Origin: Burkholderiales bacterium
GTDB lineage: Bacteria; Pseudomonadota; Gammaproteobacteria; Burkholderiales; SG8-39
NCBI GenBank assembly: GCA_023383795.1
Contig: JAHDYJ010000005.1
Coordinates: 62,029 to 97,806, forward strand
DNA length: 35,778 bases
Reading direction: 5' to 3'
Shown here: positions 14,913-22,884 of the stretch, piece by piece
How positions within the stretch are numbered: position 1 is the first letter of the stretch
Layout: each line of letters opens with the position of its first letter
Made by a program: the position numbers and the translations under genes
Notes under the pieces: model-generated
What the model was told of the DNA's origin: nothing
Databases searched by the model: none
Seen by the model: the letters and a program-made list of their open reading frames with translations, nothing else

Positions 14913-15623
14913 ATGCGCACAATCCTAGTCATCAACTCGAAGGGCGGTTGCGGCAAGACGACCGTCACGACGAACATCGCCAGCTACTACGCCGCGCGGG
15001 CGAAGGTGGCGATCAGCGACTACGACCCGCAGGGCTCCAGCATGCAGTGGCTCAAGCTGCGCCCGCCGGGGCTGCCGCGGATCCACGGCGCGAGCGGCGC
15101 GCCCGAGAAAGGCCACCTGCTGCGCACGCTGCAGACGTGGATCCCCGGCGACACCGAGATCCGGCTCATCGACGCGCCCGGCGGCGTCAAGGGGCTGCTG
15201 CTGCAGGAGGTCGTGGCGAAGGCCGACTCGGTGCTGATCCCGGTCGGGCCCTCGACGATCGACGTCCACGCGACGGCCGACTTCCTCAAGAACCTGCTGG
15301 TCCTCGGCCGCGTGCGCGCGCGCAACATCGCGGTGGGCGTGGTCGCCAACCGGGTGCGCAGCTCGATGCCGGTGTACGAACCGCTCGAGCGGTTCCTGCG
15401 CTCGCTCAGCTTGCCCTTCCTCACCCGGATCCACGACTCGGACAACTACATCCGCGCCGCCGAGCAGGGCATCGGCGTGTTCGAGATGGACGCGCAGGTC
15501 ACCGCCGCCGAGCGCGAGCAGTTCCTGCCGGTCGTGCGCTGGCTCGACAGCCACATCGCGGGCCGCACGGCCGACCAGCGCGTCGTGCACATCGCCGAGG
15601 CGCGCCGGCAGGTCGCGCTGTAA
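14913..15623 (+). CDS. Orphan ParA-family ATPase
   Basis: 236 residues. The deviant Walker A KGGCGKTT contains the signature Lys10 and catalytic Lys15, the A' motif is ISDYDPQGSSMQW, and the Walker B-like segment is RLIDAPGG. These are the marks of ParA/MinD ATPases that form ATP-dependent DNA- or membrane-bound dimers and position cargo. No ParB-like partner gene or obvious parS-like repeat was seen beside it, so it is probably an orphan that positions something other than the chromosome, for example a chemoreceptor array, an enzyme complex or a plasmid remnant. The upstream 193 bp contain an AT-richer patch (about 14817-14832) suitable for a promoter. A REP-like hairpin follows the gene. 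Confidence 0.9.
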   Translation: MRTILVINSKGGCGKTTVTTNIASYYAARAKVAISDYDPQGSSMQWLKLRPPGLPRIHGASGAPEKGHLLRTLQTWIPGDTEIRLIDAPGGVKGLLLQEVVAKADSVLIPVGPSTIDVHATADFLKNLLVLGRVRARNIAVGVVANRVRSSMPVYEPLERFLRSLSLPFLTRIHDSDNYIRAAEQGIGVFEMDAQVTAAEREQFLPVVRWLDSHIAGRTADQRVVHIAEARRQVAL

Positions 15624-15646
15624 GCGAGCGCTGCAGGCGTCCGTCG

Positions 15647-15664
15647 TTCCCGCGCGGGCGGGAA
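15647..15664. repeat. REP-like palindrome, copy 1
   Basis: TTCCCGC (15647-15653) pairs with GCGGGAA (15658-15664) across GCGG, followed by TCCGG. The pattern, CGTTCCCGC...GCGGGAATCC, is the common interspersed palindrome of many Proteobacteria. It sits between the convergent parA and deacetylase genes and could protect mRNA 3' ends or end transcription. Confidence 0.6.
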
Positions 15665-15717
15665 TCCGGCGCGTACGCAACCGATGGCCTGCGGGGTCGG
15701 CGCTCGGGCGGGATGAC

Positions 15718-16602
15718 CTACGGCGCGGTGCCGGGGGCCGCGACCGCGGCGTGGTCCTTGATCGCGCCCGGCGTCGTGACCCACGCGCGGCCGCTCTTCA
15801 CGACGTGACCGAGCGCGCGGCGCAGGTGCCGGAGCCGGTGCGGCTGCCCGACGATGTAGGGATGCAGCGCGATGCCCATCACCAGCGGCTGCGCCTCGCT
15901 CTGGGCGAGCATCTCGTCGTAGCAGTCCACGATCATGCCGGCGAACTCCTCGGCGCCGGCCTGCCGCGCCACCACGGCGGGGATGTCGTTGATCTCCTGC
16001 GGGTACGGGATCGCCCACAGGTCGCCGGCGCGCGTGGCGAGGCGCGTCGGCTGATCGTCGTGGCACCAGTTCAGCGTGTACGCGTAGCCCGCCTCGCGCA
16101 GCAGGTCCGGCGTCACGTGGCTCTCCGAGATCCACGGCGAGAGCCAGCCTCGCGGCGGCCGCCCTTCCTCGCGCGCGATGCGCGCGGTGCATGCGGCGAT
16201 CAGCGCGCGCTCGTCGGCCTCGCTCATGTCGCCCTGGCGCTCGGCGTTGGTGTGTCCGTGGCCGATGATCTCGTCGCCCCGCGCGCGGAACGCGGCGATC
16301 ACCTCGGGACAGTAGTCGTAGAGCGCGGTGTTGACGAGAGCGCCCACCGGCACGCGCAGCGCCTCGAACAGATCGAGGCAGCGCCAGACGCCGACGCGAT
16401 TGCCGTAGTCGCGCCACGCGTAGTTGAGGACATCGGGCTCGCCGGAGGGCGCGAGCTTCGCCCCGAGCCCGCGGCCGAACTCGAAGTGCTCGACGTTGAA
16501 CCCGATGTACACGGCGAGGCGCTGGCCGTCCGGCCAGCGGTAGTCCGGTCGCCGGCCGATGGCCGAGTACGCGTAGCGTCCGTGGCTGCGCAGGATCCGC
16601 AT
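15718..16602 (-). CDS. PuuE-like polysaccharide deacetylase family protein
   Basis: 294 residues. The NodB/CE4 barrel is recognisable: VYIGFNVEHFEFG (31-43), the strand VPVGALVNTALYDYCPEVI (84-102), then EIIGHGHTNAE (111-121), RGWLSPWISESHVTPDLLRE (in the usual RGW-P place) and MGIALHPYIVGQPHRL near the end. The context resembles PuuE/HpPgdA-like members more than chitin deacetylases. The canonical metal site (Asp, then His-x3-His) looks changed: motif 1 reads VEH instead of DD, and motif 2 has H115 but N119 in place of the second His (H117 lies between). It is therefore likely to hydrolyse an amide or ureide without zinc, or with a modified site. Its start lies 11 nt after the Mrr-like gene, indicating one operon. 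Confidence 0.82.
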   Translation of the reverse strand: MRILRSHGRYAYSAIGRRPDYRWPDGQRLAVYIGFNVEHFEFGRGLGAKLAPSGEPDVLNYAWRDYGNRVGVWRCLDLFEALRVPVGALVNTALYDYCPEVIAAFRARGDEIIGHGHTNAERQGDMSEADERALIAACTARIAREEGRPPRGWLSPWISESHVTPDLLREAGYAYTLNWCHDDQPTRLATRAGDLWAIPYPQEINDIPAVVARQAGAEEFAGMIVDCYDEMLAQSEAQPLVMGIALHPYIVGQPHRLRHLRRALGHVVKSGRAWVTTPGAIKDHAAVAAPGTAP

Positions 16603-16613
16603 CGGCGTCCGGG

Positions 16614-17183
16614 CTACGCCCTTCCGATCCGCGGCAGCAGCCGCGCGAGGTCCGCGCCGTGCATCACGCGGATGTTCTTCTCGGTCGCGAACGCGCGCGC
16701 CGGATCGCTGATCTCGCCCACGGCGACGTAGATGCACTCGTGCGCGTCGTGCGCCCGCCTGGCCGCGTACAGCTCACGCAGCGGCTCCACGCCGAGGCGC
16801 GCCACCTTCCAGCGCTTGCAGCCGACGATCGACCTGCGGCCGGCCTTGAAGAGCTCGAAGTCGGCCGCCGCGCCCTCGAGCCGGGTCACCCGGTAGCCGT
16901 CGCGCTGGAAGGCCTCCTCCAGCACGCGCGAGAAATCGCCCCACGACATCGCGCGCACCGCCTCGACGGTGCGCTCGATCCGCCTGGCGCTCGGCGCCCG
17001 CAGCTGCCGCCAGCCGGCGACCGCGCCGATCACCAGGAACGGCACGCCGGCGAACGCGGCGTATTCCATGGGCAGGAACAGCGACGCGACGATCGTGACG
17101 CCGAGCGCGATCGCGACGCTGATCCACCACTGCGAGCGCAGCAGGATCGCGAACAGCGAGTTCTCGTGCATCCGGAGCTTCAT
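16614..17183 (-). CDS. Membrane-anchored Mrr-like restriction-endonuclease-fold protein
   Basis: 189 residues. Two membrane helices (about 18-39, QWWISVAIALGVTIVASLFL, and 42-58, AAFAGVPFLVIGAVAG) precede a PD-(D/E)xK-type domain: MSWGDFSRVLEEAFQRDGYR (79-98), D108 in AADFEL, GCKRWK (121-126) with K123, GVEPLRELYAA, and a final IRVMHGADLARLLP. The order and wording match Mrr_cat domains, but the usual Gln of Q-x-K is Gly (G121), so nuclease activity is uncertain. Membrane-bound Mrr-like proteins are found in Proteobacteria without known role. The start is ATG 17183; a GTG one codon upstream is also possible, and GAGG lies upstream. Operon with the deacetylase downstream. Confidence 0.82.
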   Translation of the reverse strand: MKLRMHENSLFAILLRSQWWISVAIALGVTIVASLFLPMEYAAFAGVPFLVIGAVAGWRQLRAPSARRIERTVEAVRAMSWGDFSRVLEEAFQRDGYRVTRLEGAAADFELFKAGRRSIVGCKRWKVARLGVEPLRELYAARRAHDAHECIYVAVGEISDPARAFATEKNIRVMHGADLARLLPRIGRA

Positions 17184-17265
17184 CACCTTCGCCTCGCACG
17201 CGGGCGGCGGTAGTCTATCGCGGCCGGCGCGCGGCCGCGCGGGTCGGCTATCCTTCGGATCGACG

Positions 17266-18738
17266 ATGCGGTTCCTGAAGCACCTCGGATTGTTCGTCGC
17301 GTACGGGTTCGCCGGCGCCGTGCTGGCGCTCGCCGTCGCTTACGTCGCCTACCTCCACGGCAGGCCGGACCTCAAGCCGTGGCACACCGTGCGGCTCGCC
17401 GCCGAGTTCCGCGCCACCGACCGCGGCCGTGTGCGCACGCTCGCCGACTACCGGGCGGTCGAGGAGCGCGTGTTCGCGGAGCTGCGCGACGCGATCTATC
17501 CGCGGACCGCACCGGAAGACCGCCGTCTGCTGAACCGATACTTCACGGGCAGCCTCTCCGACCCGGGCCGCTACCGGCGGGACTGGAATCGCACCCACGA
17601 GCTCGCCGCGCCGGATCCGCGCGGCGCGGTCCTGCTCCTGCACGGGCTGTCGGACTCGCCCTACTCGATGCGCCCGCTCGCCGAGCGGCTGCACGCGGCA
17701 GGGTACCGGACGCTCGCGTTACGGCTGCCGGGACACGGCACGGCGCCGTCGGGGCTCGTGCACGCGCAATGGCAGGACTGGGCGGCCGCGACGCGGCTCG
17801 GCGCGCGGCACCTGCGCGAGCGCATCGGCGCCGAGCGCCCGCTGTACGTCGTCGGGTACTCGACCGGCGGCGCGCTCGCGGTCGAGTACGCGCTGGCGCG
17901 GCTCGCGGGCGAGGATCTGCCTCGCGTCGACGGCCTGATCCTCGTCTCCGCGGCGATCGGCGTGAGCCGCGTCGCAGCGCTCGCCGTGTGGCAGGCGCGG
18001 CTCGCCGCGGTGCCGGGGCTCGATAAGCTCGCCTGGAGCTCGATCGGCCCCGAGTTCGACCCGTTCAAGTACGTCTCGTTCGCGATCAACGCCGGGGTGC
18101 AGATCCGCGCGCTGACGACCGAGATCGACGCGCGCATCGCCGCCCTCGACAAGGGCGGCGGAGTGAAAGGCATGCCGCGCGTGCTCGCGTTCCAGTCGGC
18201 CGCCGACGCGACCATCGACGCCGGTGCGCTGGTGCGCGTGCTGCTCGGCCGGCTCGCGCCGGAGGGACACGAGCTGGTGGCGTTCGACGTGAACCGCCAC
18301 GCGGAGGCCGCGCCGCTGCTCGCGCCGGGAACCGGCGAGAACCTCCGACGGCTGCTCGCGGCCGGACCGCTGCCGTACGCGCTCACCGTGATCACGAATC
18401 GCGACCCGCACAGCGCCGACACGGTCGCGCAGCGCCGCGCGGCGGGCGCCACCGCGACCGAATCGGAGCCGATCGGGATCGCTTGGCCGCCGGACGTGCT
18501 CTCGCTCTCGCACGTCGCCCTGCCGTTTCCGCCCTCGGATCCGCTCTACGGCGCCGAGCGGCCGGCCGTGCCGGAGGGCATCTACCTCGGCCGGCCGGAG
18601 CTCCTCGGCGAGCGCGGATTGCTCACGGTCCCGGAAAGCGAGCTCGTACGGCTGCGCTTCAATCCCTTCTTCGCGTACCTGGAGCGGCGCGTGCTCGAGT
18701 TCGTCGGCGCCCGTCGGGTGACGCGTCACCCCCGCTAG
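17266..18738 (+). CDS. Membrane-anchored alpha/beta hydrolase
   Basis: 490 residues. An N-terminal membrane helix (about 8-30, LFVAYGFAGAVLALAVAYVA) anchors a lipase-like alpha/beta hydrolase. The oxyanion strand is AVLLLHGLSDSPYSM (121-135), followed by LRLPGHGTAPSG and the nucleophile Ser199 in VVGYSTGGALA. An acid in the FQSAADATIDA segment and a base His in LSLSHVALPFPPSD complete a plausible triad. The 'HGLSDSPYSMRPLA' and 'PGHGT' phrases resemble carboxylesterases or lysophospholipases. The active domain probably faces the periplasm. ATG 17266 is closely preceded by CGACG with no strong ribosome site. The final residues RVTRHPR and the stop codon are contributed by a REP-like hairpin. 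Confidence 0.87.
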   Translation: MRFLKHLGLFVAYGFAGAVLALAVAYVAYLHGRPDLKPWHTVRLAAEFRATDRGRVRTLADYRAVEERVFAELRDAIYPRTAPEDRRLLNRYFTGSLSDPGRYRRDWNRTHELAAPDPRGAVLLLHGLSDSPYSMRPLAERLHAAGYRTLALRLPGHGTAPSGLVHAQWQDWAAATRLGARHLRERIGAERPLYVVGYSTGGALAVEYALARLAGEDLPRVDGLILVSAAIGVSRVAALAVWQARLAAVPGLDKLAWSSIGPEFDPFKYVSFAINAGVQIRALTTEIDARIAALDKGGGVKGMPRVLAFQSAADATIDAGALVRVLLGRLAPEGHELVAFDVNRHAEAAPLLAPGTGENLRRLLAAGPLPYALTVITNRDPHSADTVAQRRAAGATATESEPIGIAWPPDVLSLSHVALPFPPSDPLYGAERPAVPEGIYLGRPELLGERGLLTVPESELVRLRFNPFFAYLERRVLEFVGARRVTRHPR

Positions 18739-18745
18739 AGCGGGG
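18730..18745. repeat. REP-like palindrome, copy 2, containing the stop codon
   Basis: CCCCGC (18730-18735) pairs with GCGGGG (18740-18745) over the loop TAGA, and is followed by ATCCAGC. It is the GC-variant of the same repeat class seen at 15647-15664. The TAG stop codon of the hydrolase (18736-18738) lies in the loop, so the element supplies the end of the protein. Confidence 0.55.
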
Positions 18746-18790
18746 ATCCAGCAGGCCGGCGATTCGCGCCCGGCGACCCTGCAGCGGACC

Positions 18791-21028
18791 TCAGTGCGCG
18801 GCGCCCGCCTGCTGCAGCTCGGCCATGACGTAGCCCATCGCCTCGGCGACCACCGGCGCCGAGGACAGCAGCTGCGCGTCGCCACGCGAGAGCAGCTGGT
18901 CGAGCGCCTCGGGATCGAGCGCGAGCGAGCGCGAGCTGTCCGGATTCACGAACACGTGCATGCCCTTGAGCGGGCTTACCCAGGAGAGGCGCGCGCGCAG
19001 CGTGCCGCCGTCGGGCTGCGCGAACTCCACCCAGGTGCCCTCCTCGAGACGGGCGTGCACGGCGCGCGCCTTGCGGCCCGGACGCGGCGCGACCGCGATC
19101 GTGTCGACCACCACGTCCTCGCCGATAAGCGTTTCGGACTGCAGCCCCGGCGGACCCGCGGGCTCGGCGCTCTCCGCATCCCTCTCCGCATCCGCCTGCG
19201 CTTCCGCGGGCGGCTTGGGCGCAGCGCTCGCCGCGCCGGCCCCCGCGGCGGGCGTGGTCGCCTTCGCCGCCGGCGCGCGAACGGCCTCCGCGTGCAGCGG
19301 CGCGAGGGCATCGAGCGCCTCCTTGCGCTCGCCGTCGTCGAAGCCCGCGATCCGCATGCCCTCGTCGAGCGCCTTCAGCAGCCCGGGCAGGGTCTTTACG
19401 AGCCGGGCGCGCTCCTCGGCGCCGCTCTTCGGCTTCACGCTCCAGAGCAGGCTGTCCAGGGTCTCGAGCGCGGACGTCCAGGCCGCGCATTCCGCGCCGC
19501 CGCCCTCATGGGCGGACGAGAGCACCGCACGGTAGATCCGCTCCGCGAGATTGCTCACCGGCTCGGGCACGGGTGCCTGGCGCAGGCGCTGCCGCACGGT
19601 CTCGCGCGCTGCCTCCTGCGCCGCCTCGAGGCGCTCGCGGCGGGTCACGACGTCGATCGTGCGCTGGGCGACCGCGTCCGCGCGCGCCTCCTCCAGGCTC
19701 GCGATCTCGTCGACTTCGGCGGTGAGCGGCTCGAGCGCCGCGAGATCGCTGTCGAACCCCTCGACCGCGCTCGCGACGACGCGCTCCACGGCGCTGTAGA
19801 GCGGATCCGACGCGTCGGCCGTGCCGCGCCAGCCGATCGCGGCGGTGCCGATGCGGTCGAGCATCCGCCGCGCGGGATGCGCCTCGTCGGAGAAGAAATT
19901 GCGGTCGAGCATCGCCGCCTTCAGCGTCGGCACCTGCAGCCGCGCGACGAGCGGCTTGATCGCCTCCGGAATGCGCGGGTCGCTGAAGACGTGGTCGAAC
20001 ATCATCGCGACGAGCTCGCAGGTCGTCGCGTCGGCCGGATCGAGGCGCTGGCCGGCCTCCGAGCTGCGCAGCGCGTGCAGGACGTTCAGCGATTCGCCGC
20101 CCGCGGGAGCGGCGACGCCGGCGGCAGCCATGCCGCCGCGCTGCACTGCGGTGAGCCAATCGACGGTGGCGGGCGTCGCCATCGTCGCGCCGCCGCCGGC
20201 GCCGGACGCCCCCGGCGCGCCGGGAACGCCTGGCATTCCGCGCTGCTGCGCGAGCAGCATCTGCATCTGGGCGAGCACGTCGCCGGTCGGCAGCGGCGGC
20301 GGCTCGCTGCCGCGCGCGCGCGCCGACGCGGCGCCGGTGTCCCTGCTTTTCACGATCCGGCTACGCGCCGCGCCGGCCACGCCGCGACCCGCGAGGAGCT
20401 GGTTGAGATCGTGATACAGCGCCCCGAGCTCGCCGGCGAGCCGGTCGGCGACGAGGCTGGCGAACGGCCGGACCACCTGCTCGTCGAGCCCGAGCGCGTC
20501 GAGGCCGCCGTAGACGCCGCACGCGAGCGGCGAGGGCCCGACCGGGTTGTCGGCGTCGAGCAGGTCGGGGTCACCCACGATCGTGCTGACGCGCCGCGTG
20601 AACTGGGAGAGCTCGTCGCCGCTCTTGTCCTTCAGCCGCGTCGTCAGGTTGCCGATCGCGATCTCGTGCTCGAGGACGGTGGTCTGCACCAGGGTGAGCG
20701 AGCTCGCGTCGTACTCCTTCGCAGCCGCATCGGGTGGCGCGCTCTCGCCGGAGAGCTGAGCGACCCGCTTCCGGTAGGCGTCCGCCACCCCGGCGCGGAA
20801 CCTCTCGCCTTGCGTGCGCGCCTGGTCGACGGCGTGCAGGTAGTGCTTGCGCGCCTCGGGGCTGGTGACGCGGGTCGCGATGTCGAGCAGCTCGTCGGCG
20901 GCGCCGGTCAGTGCGGCGGCCAGGATCTCCTGCAGCCGCTCGAGCGCATGATCGCGGCACGCGGACAGCAGCGCATGCTGCGAAACGTTGCCGGTGCGGG
21001 GAGGTTTGCGCGGCGCTTCGGGCGTCAT
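18791..21028 (-). CDS. DUF1631-family protein
   Basis: 745 residues, soluble. Typical DUF1631 segments are visible: SLTLVQTTVLEHEIAIGNLT near residue 110, CGVYGGLDALGLDEQVVRPF, FDHVFSDPRIPEAIKPLVAR, LDRNFFSDEAHPARRMLDRI and a WVEFAQPDGGTLRARLSWVS stretch near the C-terminus, which has the look of a PilZ-like beta domain. Between residues about 225 and 285 there is a low-complexity Gly/Ala/Pro/Met linker (GMPGVPGAPGASGAGGG) and another Ala/Pro linker near 575-620. Members are sometimes misnamed thymidine phosphorylase; the function is not known, although the C-terminal domain would fit cyclic-di-GMP binding. The start is ATG 21028. The longer open frame upstream is the antisense of the MltF leader region. 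Confidence 0.87.
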   Translation of the reverse strand: MTPEAPRKPPRTGNVSQHALLSACRDHALERLQEILAAALTGAADELLDIATRVTSPEARKHYLHAVDQARTQGERFRAGVADAYRKRVAQLSGESAPPDAAAKEYDASSLTLVQTTVLEHEIAIGNLTTRLKDKSGDELSQFTRRVSTIVGDPDLLDADNPVGPSPLACGVYGGLDALGLDEQVVRPFASLVADRLAGELGALYHDLNQLLAGRGVAGAARSRIVKSRDTGAASARARGSEPPPLPTGDVLAQMQMLLAQQRGMPGVPGAPGASGAGGGATMATPATVDWLTAVQRGGMAAAGVAAPAGGESLNVLHALRSSEAGQRLDPADATTCELVAMMFDHVFSDPRIPEAIKPLVARLQVPTLKAAMLDRNFFSDEAHPARRMLDRIGTAAIGWRGTADASDPLYSAVERVVASAVEGFDSDLAALEPLTAEVDEIASLEEARADAVAQRTIDVVTRRERLEAAQEAARETVRQRLRQAPVPEPVSNLAERIYRAVLSSAHEGGGAECAAWTSALETLDSLLWSVKPKSGAEERARLVKTLPGLLKALDEGMRIAGFDDGERKEALDALAPLHAEAVRAPAAKATTPAAGAGAASAAPKPPAEAQADAERDAESAEPAGPPGLQSETLIGEDVVVDTIAVAPRPGRKARAVHARLEEGTWVEFAQPDGGTLRARLSWVSPLKGMHVFVNPDSSRSLALDPEALDQLLSRGDAQLLSSAPVVAEAMGYVMAELQQAGAAH

Positions 21029-21201
21029 TGCAATATCCGCGATCCGCGCCGATCTTACGCTCGTCCGGAGCGCGGCGGGAGGAACGAGTTGACGCGCGAG
21101 TGCCAGGTGCGCGTCAGGCCCACCGGGGTCCTGCCGCGGGAGCAGAACCGCAGGCGCGACAGGCTGGAGCTTCGCCGCGCGCTCCCGCCGGCAGCATGGC
21201 C

Positions 21202-21207
21202 TAGAAT
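21202..21207 (+). promoter_or_regulatory. Possible -10 element TAGAAT before the MltF unit
   Basis: TAGAAT lies about 55 bp before the ATG of the small upstream ORF and matches five of six consensus -10 bases in a GC-rich background. No convincing -35 was found at the normal distance, so this is only a candidate. Confidence 0.3.
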
Positions 21208-21261
21208 CCGCGTCGAACCGTTGCCCGCCCGCCGCCGGCGCGTGACACAGCGAGGAGCCCG

Positions 21262-21402
21262 ATGCCGACGATCGCGTGCGTGCACCTGATACTGCAGCGC
21301 GTCGCGGCTGTCCGCGCGCCGTCCTTGCCCGGCCGGGCGGGCGGCGGCGCAGGCGGGCGCCGGGCCCGGCGTCGCGGGGGCGCGAGGACCCTGGCCGCGT
21401 GA
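21262..21402 (+). CDS. Small upstream ORF translationally coupled to mltF
   Basis: 46 codons starting ATG at 21262 after a strong GAGGAG site. The first half (MPTIACVHLILQRVAAVRAP) is mildly hydrophobic and the rest is Gly/Arg-rich with no known domain. Its TGA (21400-21402) overlaps the GTG start (21399) of the lytic transglycosylase gene as GTGA. It may be a leader peptide that controls mltF translation, or the sign of a frameshift at the true mltF N-terminus. Low-complexity GC-rich coding argues for caution. Confidence 0.35.
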   Translation: MPTIACVHLILQRVAAVRAPSLPGRAGGGAGGRRARRRGGARTLAA

Positions 21403-22841
21403 TCCACGCCCGCTGCACCGTTCCCGCGCTCTGCAGTCTCGCCATGCTCGTCGCGGCGCCGGCCAGCGCGCAGCGGGTCGGCGAAGCGTCGTTGCCGCTG
21501 ACGCTCGCGGAGGCGCCGTGGACCGGCGATCTCGACGGCATGATCGAGCGCCGGATGATCCGGGTGCTGGTCGCGTACAGCAAGACCTTCTACTTCATCG
21601 ACCGCGGGACGCAGCGCGGCACGACGTACGAGACGTTCCGCAAGTACGAGGAAGATCTGAACCGCGGACTGAAGTCGCGGCTGCGGGTGAACGTCGTGTT
21701 CATCCCGGTCCCTCGCGACCGCCTGCTGCCGGCGCTGGTCGAGGGCCGGGGCGACATCGCGGCGGCGAACCTCACGATCACGCCGGAGCGCTCCAGGACG
21801 GTCGACTTCGCCCGGCCGGTCCTGCGCGGCGTGCGCGAAGTGGTCGTCACCGGCGCGCGAGCGCCGGCGGTCGCCTCGGTGGACGGGCTCGCGGGGCGCA
21901 CGGTGTTCGTGCGCAGGTCGAGCAGCTATCACGAGAGCCTGCTCGCGTTGAACGCGCGGCTGAGGGCGGCCGGCAAGCGGCCGGTGCGGATCAAGCCGGC
22001 GCCCGAGCAGCTCGAGGACGAGGACCTGCTCGAGATGGCGAACGCGGGCCTGGTCGACACGCTGATCGTGGACAGCCACAAGGCCGCGTTCTGGGCGCAG
22101 ATCTTCGAGTCGATCAAGGTGCACGAGGACGTCGCGGTGCGCACCGGCGGCGACATCGCCTGGGCGCTGCGCAAGGGCAGCCCGAAGCTGAGGGCGTCGC
22201 TCGATGCGTTCGCGCGCGGCCACGGCCAGGGCACCGAGTTCGGCAACGTCACGTTCCGCCGCTACCTGCAGAGCACCAGCCACCTCCAGGACGCGACCTC
22301 CGAGGCGGAGCTGCGCAAGTTCCGCACGCTGGTCGAGCTGTTCCGGAAGTACGCCGACCGGTACGGCTTCGACTGGCTGATGCTCGCCGCGCTCGGCTAC
22401 CAGGAGTCGCGCCTCGACCAGAGTGTGCGCAGCCCCGCGGGTGCGATCGGCGTGATGCAGCTGATGCCCGACACCGGACGGGCGATGCGGGTCGGCGACA
22501 TCCGGCGCCTCGAGCCGAACATCCATGCCGGTGTGAAGTACGTGCGGCACCTGCTCGACACGTACCTCGACGACGCCGGTCTCGACCCGCTCAACCGGCA
22601 CCTCCTCGCCTTCGCCGCGTACAACGTCGGCCCCGGTCGTCTCGGTCAGCTGCGCGACGAGGCACGGCGGCGCGGGCTCGACCGCGACGTGTGGTTCGAC
22701 AACGTCGAGCGGGTGGCGGCGCGCGTCGTCGGACAGGAGCCGGTGCGCTACGTGAGCAACATCTACAAGTACTACGTGGCGTACGCGCTCGTGCTCGAGC
22801 GCTCGGCGGAACGGGAAGCGGCGCGCAGGCGCGTCCGCTAG
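21399..22841 (+). CDS. mltF: Membrane-bound lytic transglycosylase F (MltF-like)
   Basis: 480 residues. A signal peptide (about 1-24, ALCSLAMLVAAPASA-QR) is followed by a periplasmic solute-binding domain of the SBP_bac_3 type (about 45-295; DLDGMIERRMIRVLVAYSKT, GRGDIAAANLTITPERSRTV). An SLT lysozyme-like domain (about 312-440) has the catalytic Glu336 in LGYQESRLDQ, then GAIGVMQLMPDT, HAGVKYVRHLLD and AFAAYNVGPGRLGQL, all hallmarks of family 1 transglycosylases. MltF cuts peptidoglycan to 1,6-anhydromuropeptides; its SBP domain modulates activity in response to muropeptides. The usual MltF of E. coli is 518 residues, so length fits. GTG 21399 is chosen because it gives a proper signal peptide and has GAGGA upstream. 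No lipobox is seen. Confidence 0.9.
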   Translation: MIHARCTVPALCSLAMLVAAPASAQRVGEASLPLTLAEAPWTGDLDGMIERRMIRVLVAYSKTFYFIDRGTQRGTTYETFRKYEEDLNRGLKSRLRVNVVFIPVPRDRLLPALVEGRGDIAAANLTITPERSRTVDFARPVLRGVREVVVTGARAPAVASVDGLAGRTVFVRRSSSYHESLLALNARLRAAGKRPVRIKPAPEQLEDEDLLEMANAGLVDTLIVDSHKAAFWAQIFESIKVHEDVAVRTGGDIAWALRKGSPKLRASLDAFARGHGQGTEFGNVTFRRYLQSTSHLQDATSEAELRKFRTLVELFRKYADRYGFDWLMLAALGYQESRLDQSVRSPAGAIGVMQLMPDTGRAMRVGDIRRLEPNIHAGVKYVRHLLDTYLDDAGLDPLNRHLLAFAAYNVGPGRLGQLRDEARRRGLDRDVWFDNVERVAARVVGQEPVRYVSNIYKYYVAYALVLERSAEREAARRRVR

Positions 22842-22884
22842 GACGCAGGCAGCTGCCGACGCCCGTGCGCGCGGCGACGGGCGC

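Noticed and set aside
16614..17183. Restriction-modification system
   Set aside because: The Mrr-like domain is membrane-anchored and there is no methyltransferase or specificity gene nearby; its catalytic Q-x-K is changed.
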